DNA of 64,000 bases from Amycolatopsis nigrescens CSC17Ta-90 (GCF_000384315.1 NZ_ARVW01000001.1:1311746-1375745), one strand, 5' to 3'. Shown: positions 41,551 to 50,140, counted from the first letter of the stretch. Numbers and translations: made by a program. Notes: generated by a model from the sequence alone, not told the origin.

Positions 41551-42737
41551 CGCGCACCCCCGGCCAGCGGAAGACGAGCCGACACCCGGAAACCGCCGCC
41601 TTCGCGCGGCCCGGCCTCCAGCCTGCCGCCGACGTCCTCGACCCGGCCGCGCATCCCGGTCAGCCCGCGGCCGGGCGCCGGCTGCTCCCCGGCCGAACCG
41701 CACCCGCGGTCCACGACCTGCACCAGCAGCTCGTCCCCGGACCGGACAATGTGGACACCGGCACTGGTCGGCCCGGCGTGTCTGAGCACATTGGTCAGTG
41801 ACTCCTGCACCACCCGGTAGGCCACCACGTCGATATCGCCGGCAAGTTCCGTGTCCATGTTCTCCATTTCGAGCTCCACCGGCAGACCGCCGGCGCGCAC
41901 CTGTTCGACGAGTTCACCGAGCCCGGCCAGACCCGCGTCCTGGGTCAGGTCCGGCAGCTGTCCCCGGTCCGCCGGCGCGGGCGGCGGTTCCTCCCCTTCG
42001 GCCGCGGAATCGTTGCGGTGGAAGGTATCCAGCATGGTGCGCAGCTCGGTCAGCGACTTGGCGCTGGTGGCCTGGATCGCCTCGAGCGACTTGCGCGCCT
42101 GCTCGGGCTGCTCGTCGAACACCAGCAGCGCGACCCCGGCCTGCATGGCGACCACCGCGAACCCGTGGCCCGCCACGTCGTGCACCTCACCGGCCACCTT
42201 GATCCGCTCCTCCAGCGCGACCCTGGTCACCAGCTCCTGCCGCGACCGTTCCCGCGCCGACCGCGCCATGTGCAGCAGCGCGCCGAGCGACCATGGCAGC
42301 ACGATCCAGCCCATCCAGGCCAGCGTCAACGGCAACGGGGTGTCCCCGATCAGCCTGACCAGCACCGTGGCCGAGGCGGCGGCCGCAGCCAACCCGCAGG
42401 CGGGCAGCGAGACGCGCAGCGGGCGCAGCCGCGCCACCTCGAACATCCCGATCACCATGCACAGCTGCACGGGCCCGTACGGATAGCCCTCGAACAGGTA
42501 CACGCTGACCGAGAGCATGCCGCCGGCCAGCGCCCATACCGGGGCGGTGCGGCGCAGGCCGAGGGTCGCCACCACGGCGAGCACGATCAGCAGGTACGCC
42601 CAGAAGTCCATGGCACGGGACCGGTCGGCCTGCAGGGTGGCGGCGCCGATGGTGCCGAAGATGACACAGATCCCGAAGCCGGCCGCGAAAGCGAGGTCGC
42701 GCAACGGCAGCAGTGCGCGCAACCTGGCGAGGTGCAT
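41547..42737 (-). CDS. Sensor histidine kinase (HisKA_3 type)
   Basis: 396 residues: about five or six N-terminal membrane helices without a large sensor loop, dimerisation/phosphorylation box EVHDVAGHG with H186, and a C-terminal HATPase (VQESLTNVLRHAG, VDRGCGSAG, GRGLTGMRGRVEDVGG). It probably senses a membrane-borne cue or cell envelope state. It is coupled to the response regulator at 40879. Two-component pairs of this kind, next to ABC exporters, often control export genes. Confidence 0.9.
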   Translation of the reverse strand: MHLARLRALLPLRDLAFAAGFGICVIFGTIGAATLQADRSRAMDFWAYLLIVLAVVATLGLRRTAPVWALAGGMLSVSVYLFEGYPYGPVQLCMVIGMFEVARLRPLRVSLPACGLAAAAASATVLVRLIGDTPLPLTLAWMGWIVLPWSLGALLHMARSARERSRQELVTRVALEERIKVAGEVHDVAGHGFAVVAMQAGVALLVFDEQPEQARKSLEAIQATSAKSLTELRTMLDTFHRNDSAAEGEEPPPAPADRGQLPDLTQDAGLAGLGELVEQVRAGGLPVELEMENMDTELAGDIDVVAYRVVQESLTNVLRHAGPTSAGVHIVRSGDELLVQVVDRGCGSAGEQPAPGRGLTGMRGRVEDVGGRLEAGPREGGGFRVSARLPLAGGAR

Positions 42738-42827
42738 ACGAAGACCTCAGGTCGCTTCGAAGTCCAGACGGCCTGTCACGGTTCGAGAATACGGCCGGCC
42801 CCGCCGAACGCAAGTCCTCCCCGGAAC

Positions 42828-42880
42828 GAGCCCAACGTGACGTTTGGCTCGTTCTACTGGCCGAACGTCACGTTGGGCTC
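42828..42880. terminator. Hairpin, family CCCAACGTGACGTT
   Basis: 20-nt arms (42828-42847, 42861-42880) with a single G-T wobble and a 13-nt loop, between the FAD-binding-protein gene and the kinase gene (both minus strand). Near-copy of 1210-1258. Confidence 0.7.
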
Positions 42881-42889
42881 GTGGCCGAC

Positions 42890-44836
42890 CTACCGTGCGG
42901 CTTCGCCTGCTTTCGGGCGGTCCAGCTCGGCGGCGACGTCGAGCACCAGGTCCAGATCCTCGGCCGGGAACAGGCAGGCCCTGGCGATCGCGTCGGAATC
43001 GGCCAGGATGACCGAATTCACCCCGGGTCGGATGCCGGCCGCGGTGACCCAGTGCACCGACTCGGTCGGCACCCCGAAGGCGAACCGCCGCGGGTGCGGC
43101 CGTTCGTCGGCGTCCACCAGGTGGTACGGCCGCCTGGTCACCGCCAGGCCACCGGTCTCGTAGTGCTCGCCGGGCTGGTCCGGGATCAGGTACGGCCGGC
43201 ACTGCCCGGTGCGCAGCAGGCATTTGATCAGCGGATCGTTGGTGCGCCTGATATCCATCTCCGGCAGCCTGGCCTCGACCAGTGCCGAGACCCGCACCGG
43301 CGGGCCGGGGATCGCGACCGAGCTGACCAGGAAGGCGTCGCCGTCGGGCGCGGGTTCCACCCGCACGCCGGGGCCGAACACCTGCAGCAGCCCGGCCTGC
43401 ATCAGCGCGATCATCTCCTCGATCCGCTGGGCTGGCGGCCCGATCGAGACGAACGCGTTGAACGGGGTGTACCACTCGCGCAGTTCGTCGCGATAGGACC
43501 GTCCGGTGAGGCCGCTGTGGTCGACGACCAGCCGGATTTCGTTGCGCAGGTCGCGAAGCACGTCCAGGGCGGCCTTGACCGGGCTGGTCACGTTGCCGCG
43601 GCGGGCTTCGACGAGGTCCGCGCGCAGGTAGTCCAGCAGCCAGCTCTGGAACTCGGCGTGATCGCCGAAGCTGCGCTCGCCGTACGGACGGGCGATCCGC
43701 GCCCAGTCCCACAGTTCCGACGGCCGGACCCCGTGCCGGCCGGGCAGCCACTTCTCCGCGATGACGTCGTCGGCGAGATAGCGCCCGACGAACGCCTCCG
43801 CCTCGGCCGCGCCGCGGCGTTCGGAGATCAGCGTGCGGTAGTAGACCGCGCCCACCTCCCGCGCGATCAGCGACCACACGTCGCGCTGGAACTCCGTGCC
43901 GCCCCGCGCCCGCAGCGAATCGATCACGTCCTGGGTCAGCACCCGCGGCTCGTGCCGCCCGGTCGGCCCCTTCTCGTTCTCGCCGCGCGCGTGGTAGGGA
44001 ACGCTGCGCCGCGAACCCGCGTACATCAACGGCTCGCAACCCGAAGGCCGGTAGGTCAGCCCGCCGTCCTCGCGCCGGACGAACCGCCCGCCGCGGCCGG
44101 TGGTGAGCAGCTCCAGGTAGTCGAAGAAGTTCAACCCCATGCCGCGCAACATGACCGGCTCGCCCGCACCGATGAATCCGAGGTCCACATCGGCCGGGTT
44201 GCTCGGCGGCTGGTAGCTGACCTTGCCGTCGCCAGCCGCCGAGTACTCCGCCAGCCGCCGTTCCTCCTCGGTGGGCACCATGTCCACGTGCCCCTGCGCC
44301 AGCACCACAGCGTCCAAACCGGACAGAAGACGGCCGTCGTCGAGCTCCAGCACCTGCGAACCGCCGGCGACGTCGTGCAGCGCCACCGCGGTGGCGCGGT
44401 GCAGCTCCACCCGGATGTGCGCGGGCGCGGACCGGATCAGCCGCCGCAGCACCCAGCGCAGGTAGTACCCGTAGAACGCGCGGGTCGGATAGGAGTTCGG
44501 GGTGAGCTCCCCGGCCTCCGCCCGCACGTGCGCCGGGTACGCCGCACCGAAACCCGGCCGCTTGGCCCAGTCGTAGAGCGACGGTCCCGGCACGATCGGC
44601 CCGGCGCACTCCACGCTTTCGTCGGTGTACATGGTCACCTGCGACGCGACCGTGTTCATCAGCAGCCGCTGCGGCTGGTCGACCCGCCACACCCGGCCCC
44701 CCTCGCCCGCGAGCGGGTCCACCAGGTGCACCACGACGCGGGCGGACGAGCCGGAAACCGCCGCGTTGGCACAGATCCGTTCCACCACGGAGATCCCGCG
44801 CGGCCCGGCGCCAACGACGCAAAGGGTGGTGGTCAT
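42890..44836 (-). CDS. Large FAD/NAD(P)-binding protein
   Basis: 648 residues starting MTTTLCVVGAGPRGISVVERI, the FAD-NAD(P)-binding (NAD_binding_9) family. An N-terminal dinucleotide site is followed by QPQRLLMNTVASQVTMYTD, then a long C-terminal part with no assigned domain. Members are scattered in natural-product clusters and are usually thought to be flavin monooxygenases or dehydrogenases; the reaction is unknown. It begins 1 bp after the stop of the TcmI-type cyclase gene, so the two form an operon ending in a hairpin. An N-hydroxylase or oxidative tailoring role is possible. Confidence 0.75.
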   Translation of the reverse strand: MTTTLCVVGAGPRGISVVERICANAAVSGSSARVVVHLVDPLAGEGGRVWRVDQPQRLLMNTVASQVTMYTDESVECAGPIVPGPSLYDWAKRPGFGAAYPAHVRAEAGELTPNSYPTRAFYGYYLRWVLRRLIRSAPAHIRVELHRATAVALHDVAGGSQVLELDDGRLLSGLDAVVLAQGHVDMVPTEEERRLAEYSAAGDGKVSYQPPSNPADVDLGFIGAGEPVMLRGMGLNFFDYLELLTTGRGGRFVRREDGGLTYRPSGCEPLMYAGSRRSVPYHARGENEKGPTGRHEPRVLTQDVIDSLRARGGTEFQRDVWSLIAREVGAVYYRTLISERRGAAEAEAFVGRYLADDVIAEKWLPGRHGVRPSELWDWARIARPYGERSFGDHAEFQSWLLDYLRADLVEARRGNVTSPVKAALDVLRDLRNEIRLVVDHSGLTGRSYRDELREWYTPFNAFVSIGPPAQRIEEMIALMQAGLLQVFGPGVRVEPAPDGDAFLVSSVAIPGPPVRVSALVEARLPEMDIRRTNDPLIKCLLRTGQCRPYLIPDQPGEHYETGGLAVTRRPYHLVDADERPHPRRFAFGVPTESVHWVTAAGIRPGVNSVILADSDAIARACLFPAEDLDLVLDVAAELDRPKAGEAAR

Positions 44837-44837
44837 C

Positions 44838-45176
44838 TCAGGCCCTGCGCGCCGAGTCCTTCGACTCCCAGCTGTAGAAGCATTCGGCCATCGCGTCCTT
44901 CGGCGACTTCCAGGTGGGCAGGTACGGAGTGATGTGCTCCTCCAGCAGCCCGCTCACCCTGGCGAACTCGGGGTGCTTGCGCGCGTCGCCGACCGCGCTG
45001 TCGCCCGTCACCTCGGTCTCCAGCAGGTGCACGTACAGGTCACCGAGCCGGTACAGCGAGCGGTGCTGCACGCCGGCCACCCGGGGCAGTTCGGTCTGGT
45101 CGGACTCGCCGAAGATCTCCGCCACGCGACGCTCGGCATCGGGCTGGATCTTGGCGACGATCAACGTCCTGTGCAT
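44838..45176 (-). CDS. TcmI-family polyketide cyclase
   Basis: 112 residues, the usual size. The ferredoxin-like fold is marked by HRTLIVAKIQPDAERRVAEIFGESD, HRSLYRLGDLYVHLLE and a C-terminal YSWESK. TcmI/WhiE-VII relatives close the last rings of tetracenomycin- and pentangular-type chains. Its presence alongside the SRPBCC aromatase, cupin and SchA/CurD protein suggests a long chain folded into four or more rings. ATG at 45174-45176 with GAGG 6 nt upstream; the longer frame is unlikely. Confidence 0.85.
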   Translation of the reverse strand: MHRTLIVAKIQPDAERRVAEIFGESDQTELPRVAGVQHRSLYRLGDLYVHLLETEVTGDSAVGDARKHPEFARVSGLLEEHITPYLPTWKSPKDAMAECFYSWESKDSARRA

Positions 45177-45288
45177 ATTTGCCTCAATCGAGTGAGTAAT
45201 ACATGTTTCCCGGCCGGATAGTCGTGTTTTCGACTTTCCTGGAAAAGTATCCGCAGCGGCCCATCCCAACGTCGTGAGCCTCGCGTCC

Positions 45289-46050
45289 TCAGCTCGGCGG
45301 GAACCTGTTCCCCATGCGGGTAAACAGGTCCTGGTTCTGCTGCCCCATACCGGCCCGGCGCGCGTGCACCACGGCTTCGGTGCGGTCCACTATCCGCAGT
45401 TTCGCGAAGATCCTGGACAGGTAGTTCCGGACCGTCTTGATGGACAGGTCAAGGTCGCGGGCGATCGCCGCGTTGCCCCGGCCGTCCGCGATCAGCTCCA
45501 GCACCGCCCGTTCCCGGTCGGTGAGCTCGGGGAACGGCATGCCGCCGCCGCGCGGCTCGGTCAGGTGCTCGATGACCCAGCTCGCCACCCCCGGACCGAA
45601 CGCGATCCCGCCGCGCCGGACCGTGTCGATGGCCCTGCCGATGTCATCCATGCTGGCGCCCTTGAGCAGATAACCGCGGGCACCGGCGCGCATCGCGGCG
45701 AAGAACGTTTCGTGATCCTCCAGCACGGTCAGGATCACCACCGCGGTACCGCGTCCACCAGGCTGTCCACCGGGCTGCCCACCGGGGTCCCTCGCCGCGA
45801 TCGCCCTGGTGGCCATGATCCCGTCGATACCGGGCAGCGCGATCTCCATCAGCACCGCGTCCGGCCGCAGCTGGCCGCTCATGCTGACCACGTCGTTCCC
45901 GGTGCCCGCCTCGCCGACCACCTCGAAGGCGGGATCGGCCTCGAGCAGCTTCCGCAGCCCGGTCCGGAAAACTGGGTGCTCGTCGCCTATCAGTACCCTG
46001 ATCCGCTCGCCGTACCGCCCGTCCGCCCTCACGAGCACGATCATCGGCAC
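45289..46050 (-). CDS. Orphan NarL/LuxR response regulator with Glu at the phosphosite
   Basis: 253 residues. The receiver reads IGDEHPVF, then PDAVLMEIALPGIDG: the phosphoacceptor Asp is Glu (E69), while ILTVLED and LLKGAS keep the Thr and Lys positions. A Gly/Gln-rich insertion (DPGGQPGGQPGGRG) separates them. The DNA-binding domain (LTDRERAVLELIADGRGNAAIARDLDLSIKTVRNYLS) is intact. No kinase is adjacent. It may be constitutively active or ligand controlled, as in other atypical regulators of antibiotic clusters. GTG at 46048-46050 with AGGA; an ATG at 46042-46044 is the alternative. Confidence 0.85.
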   Translation of the reverse strand: MPMIVLVRADGRYGERIRVLIGDEHPVFRTGLRKLLEADPAFEVVGEAGTGNDVVSMSGQLRPDAVLMEIALPGIDGIMATRAIAARDPGGQPGGQPGGRGTAVVILTVLEDHETFFAAMRAGARGYLLKGASMDDIGRAIDTVRRGGIAFGPGVASWVIEHLTEPRGGGMPFPELTDRERAVLELIADGRGNAAIARDLDLSIKTVRNYLSRIFAKLRIVDRTEAVVHARRAGMGQQNQDLFTRMGNRFPPS

Positions 46051-46119
46051 CGGATCCTAGCCTGCGAAACATTTCTGTTGAAAGTCTCAGGAGTTCCCAG
46101 CGGATTCAGGGACGTAAAT

Positions 46120-46158
46120 CCCGGCCGAACGGGAATTCGTCCCGTTCGGCCGGGTTTT
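46120..46158 (-). terminator. Terminator hairpin after the LLM gene
   Basis: Perfect 14-bp stem (46120-46133, 46141-46154), 7-nt loop, with TTTT on one side. It separates the LLM gene (ends 46178) from the regulator gene (starts 46050), both minus strand. Confidence 0.75.
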
Positions 46159-46177
46159 CACTCGACCGTTCAGTCGA

Positions 46178-46996
46178 TCAGCTTCCGCTGAGCATTTCCA
46201 CGATCGGCGCGAACTTTTCCAGGAAACCGGAATTGACCGAAATGTAGGAAATGCCCAGTTCGTCGCGCCAGCGGCGCAGCACGTCCGCGTTCTCCGCCGC
46301 GGTCCCCGGCAGTACCGTCACCGCACCGGCCGCGGCGAGCTCGGCGCTGCTCATGCCGATGTACTTCTGCATCTGCGTCGGCAGCTCGTCGCCGACCGCG
46401 ATCAGGTTGATGTTCAGCTCGATCTCGTCGAAGCGCGCGCCAGCGGTCTCCCTGAACCGGTCCACAATGGACGCCGCCTCGGCCTCGGTGGTCTGCGGCT
46501 TCCAGGTGAAGGTCACGATGTCCGCCTCACGGGCGGCGAGGCCGAGCAGCTTCGGGCCGGCACCGGCCAGCAGCAGCCGCGGCCGGTCCTCCTGCGCCTT
46601 CAGCTCCGCCACCAGCTCGGCCACCCCGGCCACCCGTTCACCAGGCGAGCCGAAATCGCGGCCAAGCTCGGCGGCGAACTGCTCGGACCCCGGGCGCCCG
46701 GTGCCGAGCCCCAGCTCGAACCGGCCGCCGGAGAGGTTGTGCAGGGTCTGCGCCTGCCAGCTCAGCATCCGCTTGTCCCGGAACGCCTCGGCCAGCACGA
46801 AGGTGCCGAAACGCAGCCTGCTGGTCACCGCGGCCACCCCGGACAGCACGGTCAGCGGGTCGTGCGCGCCCATCGGGTCGGGGGTCACCAGCGTGTCGAA
46901 ACCCAGCTCTTCGGCCCGGCGGGCGACGCTGGTGACGGCCTGGATGTCCGGCGCGTAGCCGGCGACCACACCGAACCGGAACGGACGATCGGGCAT
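46178..46996 (-). CDS. LLM-class oxidoreductase (copy 2 of a pair)
   Basis: 272 residues, paralogue of 15552-16370 with the same length and the same conserved blocks (FRFGVVAGY, RRAEELGFDTLVTPDP, LLLAGAGPKLLGLAAREADIV, LNINLIAVGDELPTQ). A flavin/F420-dependent monooxygenase or reductase. It follows the eight-helix membrane protein gene by 44 bp on the same strand and ends in a terminator. Having two near-copies suggests two similar oxidation steps or dosage. Confidence 0.8.
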   Translation of the reverse strand: MPDRPFRFGVVAGYAPDIQAVTSVARRAEELGFDTLVTPDPMGAHDPLTVLSGVAAVTSRLRFGTFVLAEAFRDKRMLSWQAQTLHNLSGGRFELGLGTGRPGSEQFAAELGRDFGSPGERVAGVAELVAELKAQEDRPRLLLAGAGPKLLGLAAREADIVTFTWKPQTTEAEAASIVDRFRETAGARFDEIELNINLIAVGDELPTQMQKYIGMSSAELAAAGAVTVLPGTAAENADVLRRWRDELGISYISVNSGFLEKFAPIVEMLSGS

Positions 46997-47040
46997 GACG
47001 AACTCCTCGGGCTAGCTGATGGGACCGGACGCGCGCCCGG

Positions 47041-47964
47041 TCAGGACTTGACGGTTTCCCGGTCGCCGTTGACCAGCCCGTACAGTGCGACCGCCCCCGA
47101 GCCGGCCACCACGGCCAACGCGATCGCGGAGACCACCATCTCCACCGGCGAAGCGGCGAAGGGAGACACGCCGGCGAAGGATTCGATACCCACCACCACG
47201 GTCAGTACCCCGTACGCGGCCGACGCGAGCAGCACCAATTGCGTCCGCTGCCGCTCGGTCCAGTCCAGGAACCGCAGCAGCCAGGCCAGCCCCGGCAGGA
47301 TCAGCAGGCCGTGCATGGCCACCGCGTGCAGCGGCTTCAGCCCGCCGGCCGTGGTGTAGGCGAGCTGCGGGTTGCCGCCCCTGGCCTCCACCACGCCGCG
47401 GGCGATCATCACCGCGCCGGTGACCAGTGCCACCAGCAGGGTGAGGAAGCCGAAGCGCACCGCCACCCGCATGCTCGGCGACAGCTCCCCGGTACCGATC
47501 AGGATCGACGCGGCGAAGCCGATCGCGGTCAGGATGATGATCCCGCCGCCGGCGGCCAGCGTCATCGCGACCACGTTGTCGAACGGGGTCTCGAAGTTGA
47601 AGTGCGACGGCACCCCGCGCCAGGCCTGCAGGCTGACCCCGGCCGTCTCCACCACGCAGGACGTGGTGAACACGCCGAGCAGGATGTTGCGCGCCCGCGG
47701 CCGGATGCGCACGAACGAGGTCGCCCAGGCCACCGTGATCAGCGTCAGCCCGAAGGACAGGCCGAAGGTGGCCGCCTTGCGCAGGGACACCGGGCCCGAC
47801 CAGGAGGCACCGGTCACCAGCAGCACGACCACGTGCACCAGCCCGCTGGCGAACAGCGCGGTGCCGATCGCGTAGGCGATCCGCTCCACCCGCCTGCCCT
47901 CGATCCAGGTGCGGCCCAGCGCCTGCCACACCTTGTGCAACCTGGTCATTTCCATGTTCACCAT
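47041..47964 (-). CDS. Membrane protein of unknown function, about eight helices
   Basis: 307 residues from the ATG at 47962-47964 (ATGs at 47953-47955 and 47947-47949 are alternatives). Many hydrophobic helices, with a histidine-bearing segment (GGLKPLHAVAMHGLLILPGLAW) and HFNFETPFDNVVAMTLAAGG. No family recognised. It shares a divergent promoter region with the four-helix protein gene at 48112, which carries promoter module A, and precedes LLM copy 2. Pathway-linked transport or protection is possible. Confidence 0.65.
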   Translation of the reverse strand: MVNMEMTRLHKVWQALGRTWIEGRRVERIAYAIGTALFASGLVHVVVLLVTGASWSGPVSLRKAATFGLSFGLTLITVAWATSFVRIRPRARNILLGVFTTSCVVETAGVSLQAWRGVPSHFNFETPFDNVVAMTLAAGGGIIILTAIGFAASILIGTGELSPSMRVAVRFGFLTLLVALVTGAVMIARGVVEARGGNPQLAYTTAGGLKPLHAVAMHGLLILPGLAWLLRFLDWTERQRTQLVLLASAAYGVLTVVVGIESFAGVSPFAASPVEMVVSAIALAVVAGSGAVALYGLVNGDRETVKS

Positions 47965-48036
47965 TGTCCGTGCCGCGCTCGGGCACCGGCAAGGCACAGG
48001 GAGAGTAAGTCCGGGCTGCGCTTCTGCGGCCATCCA

Positions 48037-48105
48037 GTACGTCAGCCTGCGTAGGCGCAGGGACGCCCCAGGGCGGACGTTTCCGCCGGCCGGGGCGCGC
48101 ATGCT
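48037..48105 (+). promoter_or_regulatory. Operator/promoter module A (copy 2)
   Basis: GTACGT-N6-TGCGTAG (48037-48054), 20 nt, GGACGTTTCC (48075-48084), then GGGCGCGCATGCT with the -10-like CATGCT at 48100-48105, 6 nt before the GTG at 48112. Order and spacing equal those at 37056-37124; the shared TACG-N10-CGTA repeat is 18 bp in both. Confidence 0.6.
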
Positions 48106-48111
48106 ACCCGA

Positions 48112-48528
48112 GTGACCGAATTCGAAACCGCGCTGAGCCCGGCCAGCAAGCTGAACGCGGCCTTCCTGTTCGTCGCCGCCGGCGGGATCATCGTCCAGAC
48201 CGCCTTCGTGGTGCCCGGGTACTCCAGCCTGCCACCGGGGCCGATCATCCTGGCCTGCGTGGCCACCGCCGTGCTGGCGCTGGCGCCGAGGTGGCGATGG
48301 GTCAGCGTGCTCGGCCTACTCGCTCCTGCGTACGTCATCACCACCGGCATCGTGGAGCGGACCAGCTGGGCGCGGCTGCGCGACCCCGGCGACTTCCTGC
48401 CCTTCCTGGGGGCCGTGCTGCAGGAGGTCGGCGTGCTCTTCGGGGCCCTGTTCGGGGTCATCGCGGTGGCGCAGGCGTACCGATCCAAGACAGCGCAGCG
48501 ACCGGATTTCGACAAACAGGACGCCTGA
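48112..48528 (+). CDS. Small membrane protein, four helices
   Basis: 138 residues with four hydrophobic segments (FLFVAAGGIIVQTAFVV, IILACVATAVLALA, VSVLGLLAPAYVITTG, LFGALFGVIAVAQAY). No family recognised. GTG start directly behind promoter module A. It is separated by 194 bp from the tailoring operon at 48723, which may have its own promoter. Confidence 0.65.
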   Translation: MTEFETALSPASKLNAAFLFVAAGGIIVQTAFVVPGYSSLPPGPIILACVATAVLALAPRWRWVSVLGLLAPAYVITTGIVERTSWARLRDPGDFLPFLGAVLQEVGVLFGALFGVIAVAQAYRSKTAQRPDFDKQDA

Positions 48529-48722
48529 ACGACCTCGTGCGCGTTTTTGTCATCCACGAGCGCATTCGTGCTGCCCGGCATTCATCGGCGCTCATCGGTG
48601 ACCGAGTTCCCTTCCTTCCCGTGACGGGCCGGTTCCCTGGTAGCCGGGACAGGCGACTCATGACCGAGGGACCTTCACGGGCCAAGGTCGATACTGCACC
48701 CACACCGCGTATGGAGGTAAGT

Positions 48723-49175
48723 ATGTCCACCCAGGACAACATGGATCTCGTTCGGATGATCACAGAAAAAGGCTTGAACAACGGCGATGTCAGTTTCCTC
48801 GACGACGTGTTCTCGCCGGACTACGTGGTGCACGCGCGCGATCTCAACCTGCCCGCCGGGCCGCACGCCTTCGCCAAGGCGGTGGAGTTCTGGCGCCAGT
48901 CCTTCCCGGACTTCCACTGCACCATCGAGCACATGATCGGTGAGGGCGAGTACGTCGCACACCGCTTCAGCACCACCGGCACGCACACCGGTCAGCTCGG
49001 CCAGATGCCGCCGACCGGCCGCAAGTTCCACGTCTCCGGGGTGGACATGCACCGCGTCGTCGACGGCAAGGTCGTGGAGTCCTGGATCAGCGACGACATG
49101 CCGCGGATCCTGATCGAGATCGGCGCGCTGGCCCCGGCCGGCGGCCCGCCCGCCGGTGGTCCGCCGAAGCACTGA
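48723..49175 (+). CDS. SnoaL-like polyketide cyclase family (copy 2)
   Basis: 150 residues matching 16548-17021 in order (NNGDVSFLDDVFSPDYVVHA, FPDFHCTIEHMIGEGEYV, MHRVVDGKVVESWISDDMPRILIEIGALAP). An excellent GGAGG ribosome site marks the ATG at 48723. The C-terminus ends in PAGGPPAGGPPKH, a Pro/Gly tail also seen inside the amidohydrolase further down the operon. It heads the eight-gene tailoring operon. Either a ring-closing cyclase or a SnoaL-type hydroxylase. Confidence 0.8.
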   Translation: MSTQDNMDLVRMITEKGLNNGDVSFLDDVFSPDYVVHARDLNLPAGPHAFAKAVEFWRQSFPDFHCTIEHMIGEGEYVAHRFSTTGTHTGQLGQMPPTGRKFHVSGVDMHRVVDGKVVESWISDDMPRILIEIGALAPAGGPPAGGPPKH

Positions 49176-49225
49176 CCTCCCACTCACCTGCGTCGACCGG
49201 TTCGGCGAACCGACTGGAGAATTAC

Positions 49226-50110
49226 ATGGGAATGCAACGGATCGGATTTCTCGGCCTCGGCGCGATGGGGTCCGGGATGGCGAGCCGGCTGGCCGCCGGC
49301 GGTTTCACCGTCTCGGTCTACAACCGCACCAGGGCCAAGGCCGAGGCGCTGGCCGGGCCCGGCATCACGGTGGCCGAGACGCCCGCGGACGCGGCGCGCG
49401 ACGTCGATGTGCTGCTGGTGAGCCTGGCCACCGCGGACGTGGTGGAGGACCTGCTGTTCGGCACCGGTGGCGCGCTGGCGGCGGCCGCCCCCGGCACGAT
49501 CATCGCGGACATGAGCACGGTCTCGCCGGACGCCGCGCGCGCGTTCGCCGACCGGGTGGCCGCCGCCGGCCACCGGGCGCTGGACTCCTGCGTACTGGGT
49601 AACGCCCAGCACGCGAAGGACGGCGAGCTGCGGTTCATGATCGGTGGCGACGCGGCGGACGTGACCGCGCTGCAGCCGGTCTTCGACGTGCTGGCCAAGG
49701 AGGTCGTGCACCTCGGCGACCACGGCAAGGGCGCCACCGCGAAGGTCGCGATGAACCTGTTGATGGGTGTGCAGATGCAGTCGCTGGCCGAGGCGATCGT
49801 GTTCGGCGAGCAGGCCGGCCTCGACCGCGGGCAGCTGATCAAGATGATCGCGGCCAGCGGCTACAGCTCGCCGATGATGAAGTTCAAGGCCGGCGCGATG
49901 GCCCGGCGCGACTTCGAGCGCGCGGACTTCAAGCTCGCCCTGATGCGCAAGGACCTGATGCTCGCGCTGAGCGACGCGCAGCGGTACGGCGTACCGATGC
50001 CGGCCACCAGCGCCAGCTACGAGGTGCTCACCGCGGCGGTCAACGCCGGGCTCGGCGATCTCGACTGCGCCGCCGTGCTCTCCGAGGTCGAACGCCAGTC
50101 CGGCGTCTGA
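49226..50110 (+). CDS. Beta-hydroxyacid dehydrogenase-family NAD(P) oxidoreductase
   Basis: 294 residues: Rossmann GLGAMGSGMASRL, then NRTRAKAEAL, and the catalytic helix GATAKVAMNLLMG with the family's Lys and Asn. 6-phosphogluconate/3-hydroxyisobutyrate dehydrogenase-like enzymes act on small hydroxy acids, while relatives called imine reductases reduce C=N bonds. The residue after GDH...K cannot settle which. In a cluster with an aromatic amine, an imine reductase is worth considering. GGAGA site, 51 bp after the SnoaL gene. Confidence 0.8.
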   Translation: MGMQRIGFLGLGAMGSGMASRLAAGGFTVSVYNRTRAKAEALAGPGITVAETPADAARDVDVLLVSLATADVVEDLLFGTGGALAAAAPGTIIADMSTVSPDAARAFADRVAAAGHRALDSCVLGNAQHAKDGELRFMIGGDAADVTALQPVFDVLAKEVVHLGDHGKGATAKVAMNLLMGVQMQSLAEAIVFGEQAGLDRGQLIKMIAASGYSSPMMKFKAGAMARRDFERADFKLALMRKDLMLALSDAQRYGVPMPATSASYEVLTAAVNAGLGDLDCAAVLSEVERQSGV

Positions 50111-50140
50111 GCCCCGGAAACCCCGAACCAGGGAGAAGAA

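Noticed and set aside
49226-50110. Assigning the dehydrogenase a firm imine reductase function
   Set aside because: The catalytic residues visible do not separate the two options, so only the family is stated in the annotation.
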